Below are positions 25,906 to 35,184 of a stretch of DNA of 47,482 nt, piece after piece; the stretch's first letter is position 1; every line of letters begins with the position of its first letter. The position numbers and the translations under genes were made by a program. Origin of the DNA: an uncultured Bacteroidales bacterium (GTDB lineage Bacteria > Bacteroidota > Bacteroidia > Bacteroidales > UBA932). Under the pieces are notes generated by a model. It was not told where the DNA came from, made no database searches, and worked only from the letters and a program-made list of their open reading frames with translations. Location of the stretch: contig CALVDQ010000019.1 of NCBI GenBank assembly GCA_944326325.1, forward strand, positions 1 through 47,482. The letters are read 5' to 3'.

Positions 25906-27996
25906 ATGATCATGAAACTGAGACAGACCGTATGGAGCATTGCCGCAACTGTCGCGGTATGTTTCTCTTTTTTGTTTTCCGTTCAGGAGGCCGATGCCTA
26001 TGAGGAACGGAATCTTATCCACAAGGCTTATGCAAAAGCCCTGCATGAATCCGGGGACACGACCCTGGTGAAGGCCGGAGGCGACTGGTTCCCTTATCCG
26101 GACTATGCAGACCGTGCCGGCTGGCAGAAAGTTTTTGCACAGGATGCCGGCCGGCTCATAACTCTCGGTGAAGGCTATCTCGGCTATGAGTGGAAGATAG
26201 TACCGGCTACGGCATACCTGGAATATGAGCGTAGCGGGAACCGGAAAATCATGGAGAATCCCATGGACGCCAACAGACGGGCGCTGAATACTCTGATCCT
26301 GGCGGAACTTGCTGAAGGGAAAGGCCGTTTCGTGGACCAGATTGCCGACGGTCTGTGGATGAGCTGCCAGATGACATCCTGGGTGCTGTCAGCGCATAAT
26401 CCGCGCCAGTCGAGCCACAGGGCGCTTCCGGACCCGAGGGAATATATCATAGATCTCGGCTCTGCCGGTTACGGAGCAACGGTTGCCATCGCATACCATT
26501 TCTTCAAGGATGCACTTGCGGAACTGGATCCATCCATCAACTATTGTATTGAAGAGGCCGTAAAGGAAAGGATACTTGATCCGTTCATGGATCTTTCAGC
26601 CCCGGTAAGGAAAGCTAACTGGTGGATTGCCGACCAGTGGAAACCGGGGGAAATCATCAATAACTGGAATCCGTGGTGCAATTCCAATGTCCTGCTGTGC
26701 TACCTTCTTATGGAGAAGGACCAGGCAAGGCTCGATGCCGCTGTGCATCGTTCCGTGATTTCGGCCGACATGTTCCTGAATTTCGTAAAGAGCGACGGAG
26801 CCTGTGAGGAAGGTCCTTCCTATTGGGGGCATGCAGCCGGCAAGCTGTATGATTATCTGGAGATAATGTATGATGCCACCGGCGGGCGGGTCTCGCTGTT
26901 CGACAATGTGCAGATAAGGAAAATGGGGGAGTATATTTCCAGGTCCTACATAGGCGATTCCAAGGTCGTCAATTTCGCTGATGCCACTGCGTCCATGGTC
27001 CCGGACGTCTGCCTTACATACCGCTATGGCAAGTCCATGAACAGTGCCGAGATGGAGGATTTCGCCCTTTATCTTCTGTATGACGGGAAGAGCGGCAGGT
27101 TCCGTGCCCCGGCAGTGCCTCTTGGGAATGATACCTACAGGTCTCTCGAAGCGGCATCGGTCCTGGTCGAAATGACACGGAAGACGGAGGCCCTGAACGA
27201 GAAGGCCGCTTCTGTCCCGGTTGAAGAGATTCTTGACGGCCTGCGTTCGGCCGTACCGGCCGTATCGTGGTATCCCGAGACGGAATTCTGTTATTTCAGG
27301 GACGGAGACGGGAATTTCTTCGCTGCCAAGGGCGGTTTCAACAATGAGAGCCACAATCACAATGACGTAGGAACCTTTATCCTGTATTCCGGCAACCGCC
27401 CGGTACTGGTTGATGCCGGTGTAGGGACATATACGAAAAAGACATTCTCTTCCGAACGCTATACCATCTGGTCAATGCAGAGCGACTGGCACAGCCTTCC
27501 TGCAGTCAATGGCGTATCCCAGGCTTTCGGACAAGAGTACCGTTCTTCGGACGTGTCATGCAACCCTGAAAAGAGGGAGTTCAGTCTTGACATCGGGGGT
27601 GCATATCCGGAAGACGCATCCTGCCGCTCCTGGAAACGCAGCTACAGGCTGGATGACGGCCGTCTCGTGATAAGGGACAGCTTCCACCTCGGAGAGAGAA
27701 AAGCTGCAGATGTGGAGAATTTCATGGTTCTCGGAGAGGTTTATCTTCCTGGAGACCGCTATGTCTCCGGAGGAAAGGAAAAGACTGTCCCGACAGGCCG
27801 TGTGATGGTCATAGGGGACGGTACGGCTGCGGAGATTTCCTATCCAAGGTCCATGGAACCGTCTGTGTCGGTCAAGGAACTGGATGATCCTCGTCTGAGT
27901 AACGTATGGGGGCCGGTCCTGCGCCGGATATCCTTCACGTCTTCTCCAGATGCGCCTCTCTCCGGTGCCTATGAATTCAGGATCAGTCTGGAGTAG
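25906..27996 (+). CDS. Heparinase II/III-family polysaccharide lyase-like protein
   Basis: This 696-residue protein has a signal peptide to about residue 30. Its N-terminal half (about 30-410) is an alpha/alpha toroid rich in tryptophan and tyrosine, with AHNPRQSSHRALPDPRE and the helical WNPWCNSNVLLCYLL segment. The C-terminal half has the heparinase II/III beta-sandwich motif FNNESHNHNDVGTFILY. The histidines of HNHND and downstream tyrosines are typical of the active-site and metal region. It probably cleaves uronic-acid polysaccharides in the periplasm, but no PL family can be assigned by eye. A methionine at codon 3 is an alternative start. A bidirectional terminator follows. Confidence 0.85.
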   Translation: MIMKLRQTVWSIAATVAVCFSFLFSVQEADAYEERNLIHKAYAKALHESGDTTLVKAGGDWFPYPDYADRAGWQKVFAQDAGRLITLGEGYLGYEWKIVPATAYLEYERSGNRKIMENPMDANRRALNTLILAELAEGKGRFVDQIADGLWMSCQMTSWVLSAHNPRQSSHRALPDPREYIIDLGSAGYGATVAIAYHFFKDALAELDPSINYCIEEAVKERILDPFMDLSAPVRKANWWIADQWKPGEIINNWNPWCNSNVLLCYLLMEKDQARLDAAVHRSVISADMFLNFVKSDGACEEGPSYWGHAAGKLYDYLEIMYDATGGRVSLFDNVQIRKMGEYISRSYIGDSKVVNFADATASMVPDVCLTYRYGKSMNSAEMEDFALYLLYDGKSGRFRAPAVPLGNDTYRSLEAASVLVEMTRKTEALNEKAASVPVEEILDGLRSAVPAVSWYPETEFCYFRDGDGNFFAAKGGFNNESHNHNDVGTFILYSGNRPVLVDAGVGTYTKKTFSSERYTIWSMQSDWHSLPAVNGVSQAFGQEYRSSDVSCNPEKREFSLDIGGAYPEDASCRSWKRSYRLDDGRLVIRDSFHLGERKAADVENFMVLGEVYLPGDRYVSGGKEKTVPTGRVMVIGDGTAAEISYPRSMEPSVSVKELDDPRLSNVWGPVLRRISFTSSPDAPLSGAYEFRISLE

Positions 27997-28003
27997 AGCC
28001 TGC

Positions 28004-28055
28004 GAAGAAAAAATAAAGGACGGGATCTGTGTGATAACGGGTCCCGTCCTTTTTT
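28004..28055. terminator. Bidirectional terminator between the lyase gene and yicC
   Basis: GGACGGGA and TCCCGTCC form an eight-pair stem. A T-run follows on the plus strand and an A-rich stretch precedes it, giving a T-rich tail on the minus strand too. It sits between the lyase and the convergent yicC, whose stop is at 28056. Confidence 0.85.
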
Positions 28056-28952
28056 CTATAATATGTTGAGAGTCTGTTCCTTGATTTTTTCGAGCTCATC
28101 CTTCATCTTCACTACGATTTTCTGTATCTCGCTGTGGTTGGCCTTTGAACCGGTAGTATTGATCTCGCGTCCCATCTCCTGTGCGATGAAGCCGAGTTTC
28201 CGTCCCGGATATTCCTCGTTTTCTATTGTTTCCATGAAATACTTGCAGTGCTGGCGCAGCCTTACCTTTTCTTCGTTTATGTCAAGCTTTTCAAGGTAGT
28301 ATATCATTTCCTGTTCCAGCCTGTTCTGGTCTGCTGAAGCCTCTATCTCGTTGATTCTTGAAGTGATCCTGTCTTTTATTGAAGCTGTCCTTTCTTTTTC
28401 GTACTGTTCTATAAGAGGTATGTATCCGAGGATGTTCCGGACCTTTGAAGTCACATCGGCATATAGTGACCGGCCTTCAGCTATCCTGTATTCGCAGATC
28501 CTTTCCAGCGCTTCTGCGATGCAGGCGCGGACCTGCTCCCAGTTGCCTTCGTTGATTATGTCCGCTTTCTTGTTCTGGTCGATCACGTCTGGAAACCTGA
28601 TGACGGACCCGAGGATATGTGCCGCATCTGCATTCCCCGTACCGGGAAATTCCTTTTCTATCCTGCTGTTTATCTCCATTATCTGTCTGTAGTAGGCCAT
28701 GACCAGGTCGCTGTTTATCTCTTTCGCAGTCTCTGCGCTGTTCGCCTCGTAGGTGACGAAGAAATCAATGTTCCCCCTCTGCAGTTTCTGCGCAATCATC
28801 TGGCGGACGGCGAGTTCCTTGTCTTTCGGAAGCAGCTGTGACTTTATGCTTATATCCGCGTTTTTACCGTTAAGCGACTTGATTTCTATTGTTATCTTCC
28901 CGGTTTCGATGGTGGTTTCGGCTTTTCCATAGCCGGTCATTGACTGTATCAT
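28056..28952 (-). CDS. yicC: YicC-family endoribonuclease-like protein
   Basis: From the ATG at 28952 the protein has 298 residues and begins MIQSMTGYGKAETTIE, the family hallmark. The middle carries EIKSLNGKNADISIK. The C-terminal DUF1732 part has the conserved RLRQHCKYFMETI and GFIAQEMGREINTTGSKAN. YicC proteins are cytoplasmic and act in stationary-phase RNA degradation in E. coli. The open frame continues upstream to 29054, but the -7 box lies inside that extension, so the shorter start is preferred. Confidence 0.92.
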   Translation of the reverse strand: MIQSMTGYGKAETTIETGKITIEIKSLNGKNADISIKSQLLPKDKELAVRQMIAQKLQRGNIDFFVTYEANSAETAKEINSDLVMAYYRQIMEINSRIEKEFPGTGNADAAHILGSVIRFPDVIDQNKKADIINEGNWEQVRACIAEALERICEYRIAEGRSLYADVTSKVRNILGYIPLIEQYEKERTASIKDRITSRINEIEASADQNRLEQEMIYYLEKLDINEEKVRLRQHCKYFMETIENEEYPGRKLGFIAQEMGREINTTGSKANHSEIQKIVVKMKDELEKIKEQTLNIL

Positions 28953-28974
28953 GCTGTTTTTCAGTTTAAAAAAG

Positions 28975-28982
28975 CAAAGATA
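28975..28982 (-). promoter_or_regulatory. -7 box of yicC
   Basis: TATCTTTG on the minus strand is a perfect -7 box, 22 nt upstream of the ATG at 28952. No -33 TTTG was found at the standard spacing. Confidence 0.5.
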
Positions 28983-29050
28983 CATATTCTTGACTTTCGC
29001 TGTGTAATTTTTCCTGATTTCATGAAAATTATGTTGAAAAATCACCAGTC

Positions 29051-30052
29051 TCATATTCTGGCCCTTGTCCAGACCACCAGCTTGTGCGGCTTGTCATCGA
29101 TGTAGTTGCCGTATGCTGCGCCGTCCGCGGTCCGGTAGAAAAGTTCCGGCTGGGAACCGCCGGTGACATAGACAGCATCGATGAAACCGTATTCTATCAG
29201 GGCGTCGGCGAAACCGTACAGAGTTTCGGGGTTGGCTGTCTCAATGAAATATAGGTTTCCTTTCTCGTCCCTTGCATATGCGCATCGGGTCACCTTGCCT
29301 TTCAGGATGTACTGGCGCTCGCATCTGGTGCCTGCGCTTACTATGGCAAGTTGGCGGAAGAATGAACCTCTGTTTTTAAGGGTATATTTCCGGATACGGT
29401 CGCTGCGCGTTATGCCGATTTGGGCGTTTCCGTCCACAATTGCCATGAAACCTGCCCTCCATCTGCTTGAAGCGATGATTTTCCCGTCCTGGATGAAGTC
29501 TCCTATGTAGGCCCTTTCATTGTCCTTTATACGGTAGTCGGCACTTCTTGTCACGAGGAATATTCCCGGGTCGGACAGGTCTGGCACTGTATCCGCGAAA
29601 TGGGCGTGCAGACCGTCTATCCTGTATATCTTGAGATCTACGCCCATTGCAGTCCCTGTACCGGACACGATTCCGGATTGTCCGGATACCTGCCGGGAAA
29701 GAAGGGCTATGATATCCCTGTCAGGACGGGATTTCGGGAACTGGGTGTTGTAGTATATGTGTTTGCCGAGGAAGAAGCCGGAAAGCAGGATAAGACAGAT
29801 GCACATTGCAATTGCAGCTGCTTTCCATCGGCGGCTGTCGCTTTGCCTGCCGCCGTCTCCGGATTTTCCGTCCCTGACATTGCCGTTTCTGCAAGAATCC
29901 TCCTTGCCGCCATTTGCTTCTCCGCTGCCTGAGACATTGCCGGAAGACAATCCTTCCTCGGAGCCGGCACGGTCATCCTGCCCAAACCCTTGTCTCCATT
30001 CAGAACCTCCGATTATGGTCACTTCATCATCGTATATTTCGTTGTCTTTCAT
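29051..30052 (-). CDS. Single-pass membrane protein, possible NAGPA/DUF2233-like ectodomain
   Basis: This 333-residue protein has an odd layout. Residues 1-73 are acidic to polar and low in complexity (glycine, serine, asparagine, aspartate), residues 77-96 form one transmembrane helix, and about 110-333 form an extracytoplasmic domain. That domain has ALIEYGFIDAVYVTGGSQPELF and GKNRGSFF-type motifs loosely like phosphodiester glycosidases (NAGPA/DUF2233), but I cannot confirm the match. The gene starts 24 bp after the LytTR gene, so the two are almost certainly one transcript. The extended cytoplasmic tail could contact the regulator, which is inference. Confidence 0.65.
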   Translation of the reverse strand: MKDNEIYDDEVTIIGGSEWRQGFGQDDRAGSEEGLSSGNVSGSGEANGGKEDSCRNGNVRDGKSGDGGRQSDSRRWKAAAIAMCICLILLSGFFLGKHIYYNTQFPKSRPDRDIIALLSRQVSGQSGIVSGTGTAMGVDLKIYRIDGLHAHFADTVPDLSDPGIFLVTRSADYRIKDNERAYIGDFIQDGKIIASSRWRAGFMAIVDGNAQIGITRSDRIRKYTLKNRGSFFRQLAIVSAGTRCERQYILKGKVTRCAYARDEKGNLYFIETANPETLYGFADALIEYGFIDAVYVTGGSQPELFYRTADGAAYGNYIDDKPHKLVVWTRARI

Positions 30053-30076
30053 CTTATTCCGGTTTTATGCAGTCGT

Positions 30077-30451
30077 TCATATCCCTGCCTGGCTCATAAA
30101 GACAAGCTCTGTCTTCAACCTGTTCAACGCTTCCTGTGATGCATGCAGGGTCATCTGGGCAGGGTTGGCGGAATCGAACAGAATCAGTTCGCCCTGCACC
30201 GGGTTTATCCTGTAGATGAATGACAGGTTAATGATAAAACTGCGTCCCACGACTACAAAAGTCGGCTTTTCCGTCTTCATCTGCTCGTTTATGATAGCGA
30301 TGAACTTCTGCCGGCTGAACCACAGCTGCTGCTTGAAGCCTCCGGTCAGGTGCATACGGCAATAATTCCCGTCGGCTTCGATATAGATGATGTCCGACGG
30401 GTGTACTTTCAGCAATTCCGTTCCGCTGTTCGGCAATATCAGGTCTTTCAT
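30077..30451 (-). CDS. Stand-alone LytTR DNA-binding regulator
   Basis: From the ATG at 30451 the protein has 124 residues, essentially a LytTR domain and nothing else; no receiver domain is present. Typical features are IIYIEADGNYCRMHL, WFSRQKFIAII and VVVGRSFIINLSFIYRI. LytTR proteins bind DNA through beta strands to control envelope and virulence genes. The longer frame to 30499 begins upstream of the predicted transcription start. It is co-transcribed with the membrane protein gene downstream and diverges from creD, so control of creD or of itself is plausible. Confidence 0.88.
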   Translation of the reverse strand: MKDLILPNSGTELLKVHPSDIIYIEADGNYCRMHLTGGFKQQLWFSRQKFIAIINEQMKTEKPTFVVVGRSFIINLSFIYRINPVQGELILFDSANPAQMTLHASQEALNRLKTELVFMSQAGI

Positions 30452-30456
30452 AGTTG

Positions 30457-30464
30457 CAAATTTA
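30457..30464 (-). promoter_or_regulatory. -7 box of the LytTR gene
   Basis: TAAATTTG on the minus strand ends 5 nt before the LytTR ATG, which would give a leaderless mRNA. The -33 region is not recognisable, which fits an activator-dependent promoter but does not prove one. Confidence 0.45.
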
Positions 30465-30584
30465 CATATAAGAATCCGTTTTGGGATTTTTAAGATCAAA
30501 TTTATGATGTATCATCATTCCGTCATCGCACAGCCCCATTTCATCACAGCCGGACACCGTTTCGTAAAACACAGCCTCAAATGT

Positions 30585-30615
30585 TTTGTAATCAGTAATA
30601 TATGATGCAATTTTG
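30585..30615 (+). promoter_or_regulatory. Promoter of creD
   Basis: TTTG (30585-30588), exactly 19 nt, then CAATTTTG (30608-30615), one mismatch from TAnnTTTG. Transcription from about 30622 places the ATG at 30632 just inside the message and excludes the one at 30602. Confidence 0.55.
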
Positions 30616-30631
30616 TCGGCAGATAACCATT

Positions 30632-31900
30632 ATGTTAAAGAAAATCATGAAAAAAGAGACCCAAAAAAGCCTGTTTGTGAAAGGTGTGATAGTAGTCCTG
30701 ACAGCCTGTCTTATGATGATTCCCATCCTGATGGTCAGGCTCGTCGTTGAAGACCGGGAGGATCTCTCCGAAAAGGTCAGGAAAGAAATCGCGGATTCCT
30801 GGGGCTACCGCCAAGTCCTCCATGCCCCTGCACTGAAGGTTCCGTACAAGGACAAGAGGACATATCCGGACGGAGGAATATATTACGAAGACAGCTTTTG
30901 TACCAACTATTCAGAGGTTGTCACGGTTGAAAGCGACGTATCCGTGGAGCTGCTTCACAGATCCATCTATGACATTCCGGTCTACCGCGCTGACATAAAG
31001 TTTTCCGGAACGGTCATTCCGGATGCGGAACTTGTGGAGAAGGCTCGGCGGTATGGCGGGTGCTGGCTCTATCTCGACCTTTCGGGTCTCAAGGGAATCG
31101 AGGGAGACCTGGATGTTGAAATAAACGGCAGCAGGCAAGGCTTCACCCCGTCCGGGACATCGTTGAGGACAAGGATTCCGGCAGAAAGCCTGCAGGAGAG
31201 TGTCCCTGTCGACTACTCCTTTTCAGTCAGGCTCAAAGGCAGCCAGAGCCTGAACTTCTCTCCGGATGCAGGATCTTTCCGGCTTTCAATGAAATCCGAC
31301 TGGCATTCCCCGGGCTTCAACGGGGCGTATCTCCCGTCGGAACGCAATGTGAACGGAGAGGGCTTCGATGCAGTATGGAACATCTCTACCCTCGGTCTGA
31401 TAGACGGAAGATATGAGTCCGATGTCTTCGGCGTAGACCTTGTCGTGCCCGTGTCGCAGTACCAGCAGACAGTCCGGGCGATGAAATATGCATTCCTTGT
31501 GATCATATTGGTGTTCATGGGCATATTCCTTGTCGAGCAGGTCTCCCGGAAGAGTGTAAGTATAGTCCAGTATGTCGTTACCGGACTGTCCCTCAGTCTG
31601 TTCTACCTCCTGTTGCTCTCGTTTACAGAATACGTCCAGTTCGGCTGGGCATACCTGGCGGCAGCCGTGCTGACAATCGTCGCCTTGTGCGTATATTTCC
31701 GCGCCATACTCCGTTCGGGGATCGCATACGCCTTTGCCGGTGTCGTGGCTGTCTTTTACGGGTTCATTTACATGCTCTTGAAACTTGAGACCGGAAGCCT
31801 GCTTGTGGGTAGTGTCGCGTTGTTCGCAATCCTTTGTGTGATAATGTATTTTACGAGAAACAGCAACAAACCGGAAATTAACGGCGAAGGCCTTTCATGA
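30632..31900 (+). CDS. creD: CreD-like inner-membrane protein
   Basis: From the ATG at 30632 the protein has 422 residues; 30647 is also possible. An N-terminal transmembrane helix (about 14-36) is followed by a large periplasmic domain to about 285. Five to six helices follow toward the C terminus. CreD hallmarks are DVFGVDLVVPVSQYQQTVRAMKYAFLVI and FYLLLLSFTEYVQFGWAYL. CreD is linked to envelope integrity and to beta-lactam and colicin responses in enterobacteria; its biochemical role is unknown. It diverges from the LytTR gene across a 180 bp spacer with promoters for both. Confidence 0.88.
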   Translation: MLKKIMKKETQKSLFVKGVIVVLTACLMMIPILMVRLVVEDREDLSEKVRKEIADSWGYRQVLHAPALKVPYKDKRTYPDGGIYYEDSFCTNYSEVVTVESDVSVELLHRSIYDIPVYRADIKFSGTVIPDAELVEKARRYGGCWLYLDLSGLKGIEGDLDVEINGSRQGFTPSGTSLRTRIPAESLQESVPVDYSFSVRLKGSQSLNFSPDAGSFRLSMKSDWHSPGFNGAYLPSERNVNGEGFDAVWNISTLGLIDGRYESDVFGVDLVVPVSQYQQTVRAMKYAFLVIILVFMGIFLVEQVSRKSVSIVQYVVTGLSLSLFYLLLLSFTEYVQFGWAYLAAAVLTIVALCVYFRAILRSGIAYAFAGVVAVFYGFIYMLLKLETGSLLVGSVALFAILCVIMYFTRNSNKPEINGEGLS

Positions 31901-31992
31901 TTTCCGTCGGGCATACCGGAAAAAATTGGAATCTGTTTTGAAAATTTATCATTATCTTCGCAGTCTGTTGTGAATAAACATATAGACACGAT

Positions 31993-33669
31993 ATGGAAGA
32001 AATGAAAAATGAGGCGGCAGAGCCTCGTAACCTTAACTTTCTCGAAGAAATCATAGAGTCGGACCTCGCGTCCGGGAAATGCGAAAGCATAATGACCCGT
32101 TTCCCGCCGGAGCCGAACGGCTATCTCCATATAGGACACGCGAAAAGCATTTGCCTGAACTTCGGGCTTGCTAAGAAATACGGTGGCAAGACCAACCTCC
32201 GCTTCGACGATACCAACCCTGTCAAGGAAGACACGGAATATGTCGACTCGATAAAGGATGACATAAGATGGCTCGGTTTCGAATGGGAGAACGAACGTTA
32301 CGCCTCCGACTATTTCGACCAGCTGTACGAATGGGCCGAAGAGCTGATAAAGAAGGGACTGGCCTATGTGGATGATCAGACCCAGGAGGAGATCAGGGCA
32401 AACAGGGGTACGGTCCAGACCCCAGGTGTCGACAGCCCGTGGAGGAACCGTTCAGTGGAAGAGAACCTCAGGCTATTCCGCGAAATGAAGGCGGGGAAAT
32501 ATGCGGATGGAGAGAAGGTGCTCAGGGCGAAGATCGATATGGCCCATCCTAATATGCTCTTCCGTGATCCTCTTATGTACAGGATAATTCATGCGAACCA
32601 CCATAGGACAGGAGATAAATGGTGCATATATCCTATGTACGATTATGCACATGGCCAGTGTGACAGCATAGAGCATATTACCCATTCCATCTGTACTCTG
32701 GAATTCGATGTGCACAGACCTCTTTACGACTGGTTCATCGAGAAGCTCGGGATATTCCCGTCGCATCAGTATGAGTTCGCGCGACTCAACCTTACCTATA
32801 CGGTCATGAGCAAGAGGAAGCTGCTGGAACTTGTACGCAACCACTATGTAAGCGGATGGGACGATCCCCGTATGCCAACGATCTGCGGTATAAGAAGACG
32901 GGGATATACTCCTGAGGCCGTGAGGATGTTCGCGGAGAAAGTCGGTGTTGCCAAGCGTGAGCAGCTCATCGACCTGCAGCTGATGGAATGGTGCGTTCGC
33001 CAGGACCTGAACGAACGTTCCAACAGGTATATGGTGGTCCAGGATCCTGTGAAACTTGTCATCACGAACTGGGAACCTGGCAAGGTGGAGTGGTTTGATG
33101 CCCCTCTGAATCCTGCAAGTCCTGAAGGTCCGTTCCGCAAGGTGCCTTTTACCGGCGAGGTGCTGATAGAAAGGGCCGATTTCATGGAAGAGCCGCCTAA
33201 GAAATATTTCCGGCTCAAACCTGGCGGGGAGGTACGCCTGAAATATTCCTATATCGTCAAATGTGAAGAAGTCATCAAGGATGAGGCAGGCAATATAGTC
33301 GAAATCAGATGCACCTGTGACCATGCCTCGAAACCGGGGGCAGGGGAGTGGCGTTCAGTCAAGGGCACTATCCACTGGGTATCATCCGCCCATTGCAGGG
33401 AGGTCGAGCTCAGGATATATGACAAGCTCTTTACCGAGGCACAGATGGGAGCCATACCGGAAGGAAAGGACTACAAGGAGTATCTGAATCCGGACTCGCT
33501 GGTAGTTACGAAAGGATATGCCGAACCAGCCCTTCTCGAAGACAATTCAGGTATTGCCGTCCAGTTTGAGAGGACGGGGTACTTCTTCAAGGATCCGGAT
33601 TCGACGGCGGAGCATTTTGTGTTCAACAAGACCGTGTCGCTGAAGGATTCCTTCAAGTTCGGTGCGTGA
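31993..33669 (+). CDS. glnS: Glutaminyl-tRNA synthetase
   Basis: This 558-residue class I aminoacyl-tRNA synthetase has FPPEPNGYLHIGHAKS near the start (HIGH at 46-49), the GlnRS-type LRFDDTNP and the KMSKS equivalent TVMSKRKL. The C-terminal anticodon-binding beta barrels run from about 340 on, with the typical HWVSSAHCREVELRIYDKLF. It charges tRNA-Gln directly. The ATG at 31993 follows a weak promoter-like TATCTTCG at 31953-31960. The gene converges on murF. Confidence 0.95.
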   Translation: MEEMKNEAAEPRNLNFLEEIIESDLASGKCESIMTRFPPEPNGYLHIGHAKSICLNFGLAKKYGGKTNLRFDDTNPVKEDTEYVDSIKDDIRWLGFEWENERYASDYFDQLYEWAEELIKKGLAYVDDQTQEEIRANRGTVQTPGVDSPWRNRSVEENLRLFREMKAGKYADGEKVLRAKIDMAHPNMLFRDPLMYRIIHANHHRTGDKWCIYPMYDYAHGQCDSIEHITHSICTLEFDVHRPLYDWFIEKLGIFPSHQYEFARLNLTYTVMSKRKLLELVRNHYVSGWDDPRMPTICGIRRRGYTPEAVRMFAEKVGVAKREQLIDLQLMEWCVRQDLNERSNRYMVVQDPVKLVITNWEPGKVEWFDAPLNPASPEGPFRKVPFTGEVLIERADFMEEPPKKYFRLKPGGEVRLKYSYIVKCEEVIKDEAGNIVEIRCTCDHASKPGAGEWRSVKGTIHWVSSAHCREVELRIYDKLFTEAQMGAIPEGKDYKEYLNPDSLVVTKGYAEPALLEDNSGIAVQFERTGYFFKDPDSTAEHFVFNKTVSLKDSFKFGA

Positions 33670-33673
33670 CGCG

Positions 33674-33715
33674 GCGGATGGAGGCTACAGGGCAGGAATG
33701 ACCGTCTCCATCCGC
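33674..33715. repeat. Perfect 10-bp inverted repeat between glnS and murF
   Basis: GCGGATGGAG (33674-33683) and CTCCATCCGC (33706-33715) are exact complements 22 bp apart. They span the murF stop and start 5 bp after the glnS stop. There is no T-run, so this could be a weak bidirectional terminator or an mRNA 3'-end stabiliser. Confidence 0.55.
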
Positions 33716-35121
33716 ATTCCGCGGGAACCTTTGATCAGTATGGTGTTTCCTTTGACAGGGTGCTGTGTGAGGTAGGATGCAAGATCCTTCGAGGTTAGGA
33801 AGAACCCGGTGGCATGTCCATTCCCGTCTTTCAGAACCACAGAAGAGCATACCGTATCTCCATGGCCGGATGTCAATTCAGGTATCCTGCCGTCTGTCAT
33901 GGCGGCTGCTTTCCAGAATTCTTTACCGACGAAGAATGCTGTGGCAATACCGAGGCTTTCCACCTTCCCGATGGCTTTCCTGTGCTCGGCAGCGGACTCA
34001 CTCCCGAGCTCAAGCATATCGCCCAGCATGACGCACTTGTCTGCGGCGTTTATTCCTGCAAAATTGTCCAGGGCTGCTGCCATGCTGGTAGGATTGGCAT
34101 TGTAGGCATCGATTATCAGGGTATTGTCCCCGGTGTCGAGCATCTGTGAGCGGCTGTTGGTCGGAATGTAATCGGCGATTGCCTTTGCCGCATCTGCATG
34201 GCTAATACCCATATATTCTCCTACGGCGATGGCCGCCATTACGTTGTCAGCGTTGTATGCCCCTATCATCCTGGTCTTTATGAGCAGGTTTTCATTTTTC
34301 AGGGCTATCCTGAGGAAAGGATGGCTGCTGTCGGTTTCAAGGATTTCGGCCCCCTGGAACCTGAGCCCGTAGGGAATTGTCTGCAGGTCCGGCCGTTCTT
34401 CCGCCATCTTGCAAAGTTCCTTGTTGTCGACGTTTATGAATGCCTTGTCAGCAGTCCTCTGCAGATAGTCGTACAGTTCGCCTTTCGCTTTTTTCACCCC
34501 TTCGAAACTGCCGAAACCCAGAAGATGAGCCTTGCCGACATTGGTTATGAGCCCGAAATTCGGCAGGCAGATCGATACGAGTTCGCGGATGTCTCCCGGA
34601 TGGCTGGCTCCCATCTCTATTATGGCGATGTCCGAATCTGCGTTGATCTTAAGAAGGGAAAGGGGGACTCCGATGCTGTTGTTGAGGTTTCCTTCTGTCG
34701 CTGTCACATTGTAGCGTACCGACAGCACGGCTTTCATGAGTTCCTTGGTCGTGGTCTTTCCATTCGTTCCGGTCAGGCCTATGACCGGTATCGGTTTCCC
34801 GCCGACAAATGTCATCGAGCGGTGCCATCTCGCAAGTTCCTGCAGTGTCCTGAGGGTATTGTCTGACGGTATCAGGCGTCCGGCGAGGATCCTGCCGCTG
34901 CCATTGCCAGGGCATCCGGAGCCGGCTTTCCCGGCAATAGCCGAGTCTTTCGAGACTACTGCGTATGCCGCCCCGGCTTCAAGAGCCTTTTCTGCATATT
35001 CGTTCCCGTCGAAATTTTCCCCTTTGAGCGCGAAGAACAGTTCTCCGCCTTTTATCGTCCTGCTGTCTGTCGCGACTCCGCTGCAGGACTTGAAGATATC
35101 GTAGAGTTCCTTTATGTCCAT
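33685..35121 (-). CDS. murF: UDP-N-acetylmuramoyl-tripeptide-D-alanyl-D-alanine ligase
   Basis: From the ATG at 35121 the protein has 478 residues. The Mur-ligase features are an N-terminal UDP-binding domain with TDSRTIKGGELFFALKG (18-34), the P-loop GTNGKTT (118-124), EMGASHPGDI and IIDAYNANPTSM. MurF adds D-Ala-D-Ala to the UDP-MurNAc-tripeptide in the cytoplasm. A glycine/serine-rich stretch at about 64-77 is a likely loop insertion. It lies 63 bp after dut in the same direction, so the two may be co-transcribed. Confidence 0.94.
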   Translation of the reverse strand: MDIKELYDIFKSCSGVATDSRTIKGGELFFALKGENFDGNEYAEKALEAGAAYAVVSKDSAIAGKAGSGCPGNGSGRILAGRLIPSDNTLRTLQELARWHRSMTFVGGKPIPVIGLTGTNGKTTTKELMKAVLSVRYNVTATEGNLNNSIGVPLSLLKINADSDIAIIEMGASHPGDIRELVSICLPNFGLITNVGKAHLLGFGSFEGVKKAKGELYDYLQRTADKAFINVDNKELCKMAEERPDLQTIPYGLRFQGAEILETDSSHPFLRIALKNENLLIKTRMIGAYNADNVMAAIAVGEYMGISHADAAKAIADYIPTNSRSQMLDTGDNTLIIDAYNANPTSMAAALDNFAGINAADKCVMLGDMLELGSESAAEHRKAIGKVESLGIATAFFVGKEFWKAAAMTDGRIPELTSGHGDTVCSSVVLKDGNGHATGFFLTSKDLASYLTQHPVKGNTILIKGSRGMRMETVIPAL

Positions 35122-35184
35122 ATCTGTATCACTCTTGTGGTTATCTTTGCGACAGCCGTCGTAAAGACGCATTCCGGCCGTCTT

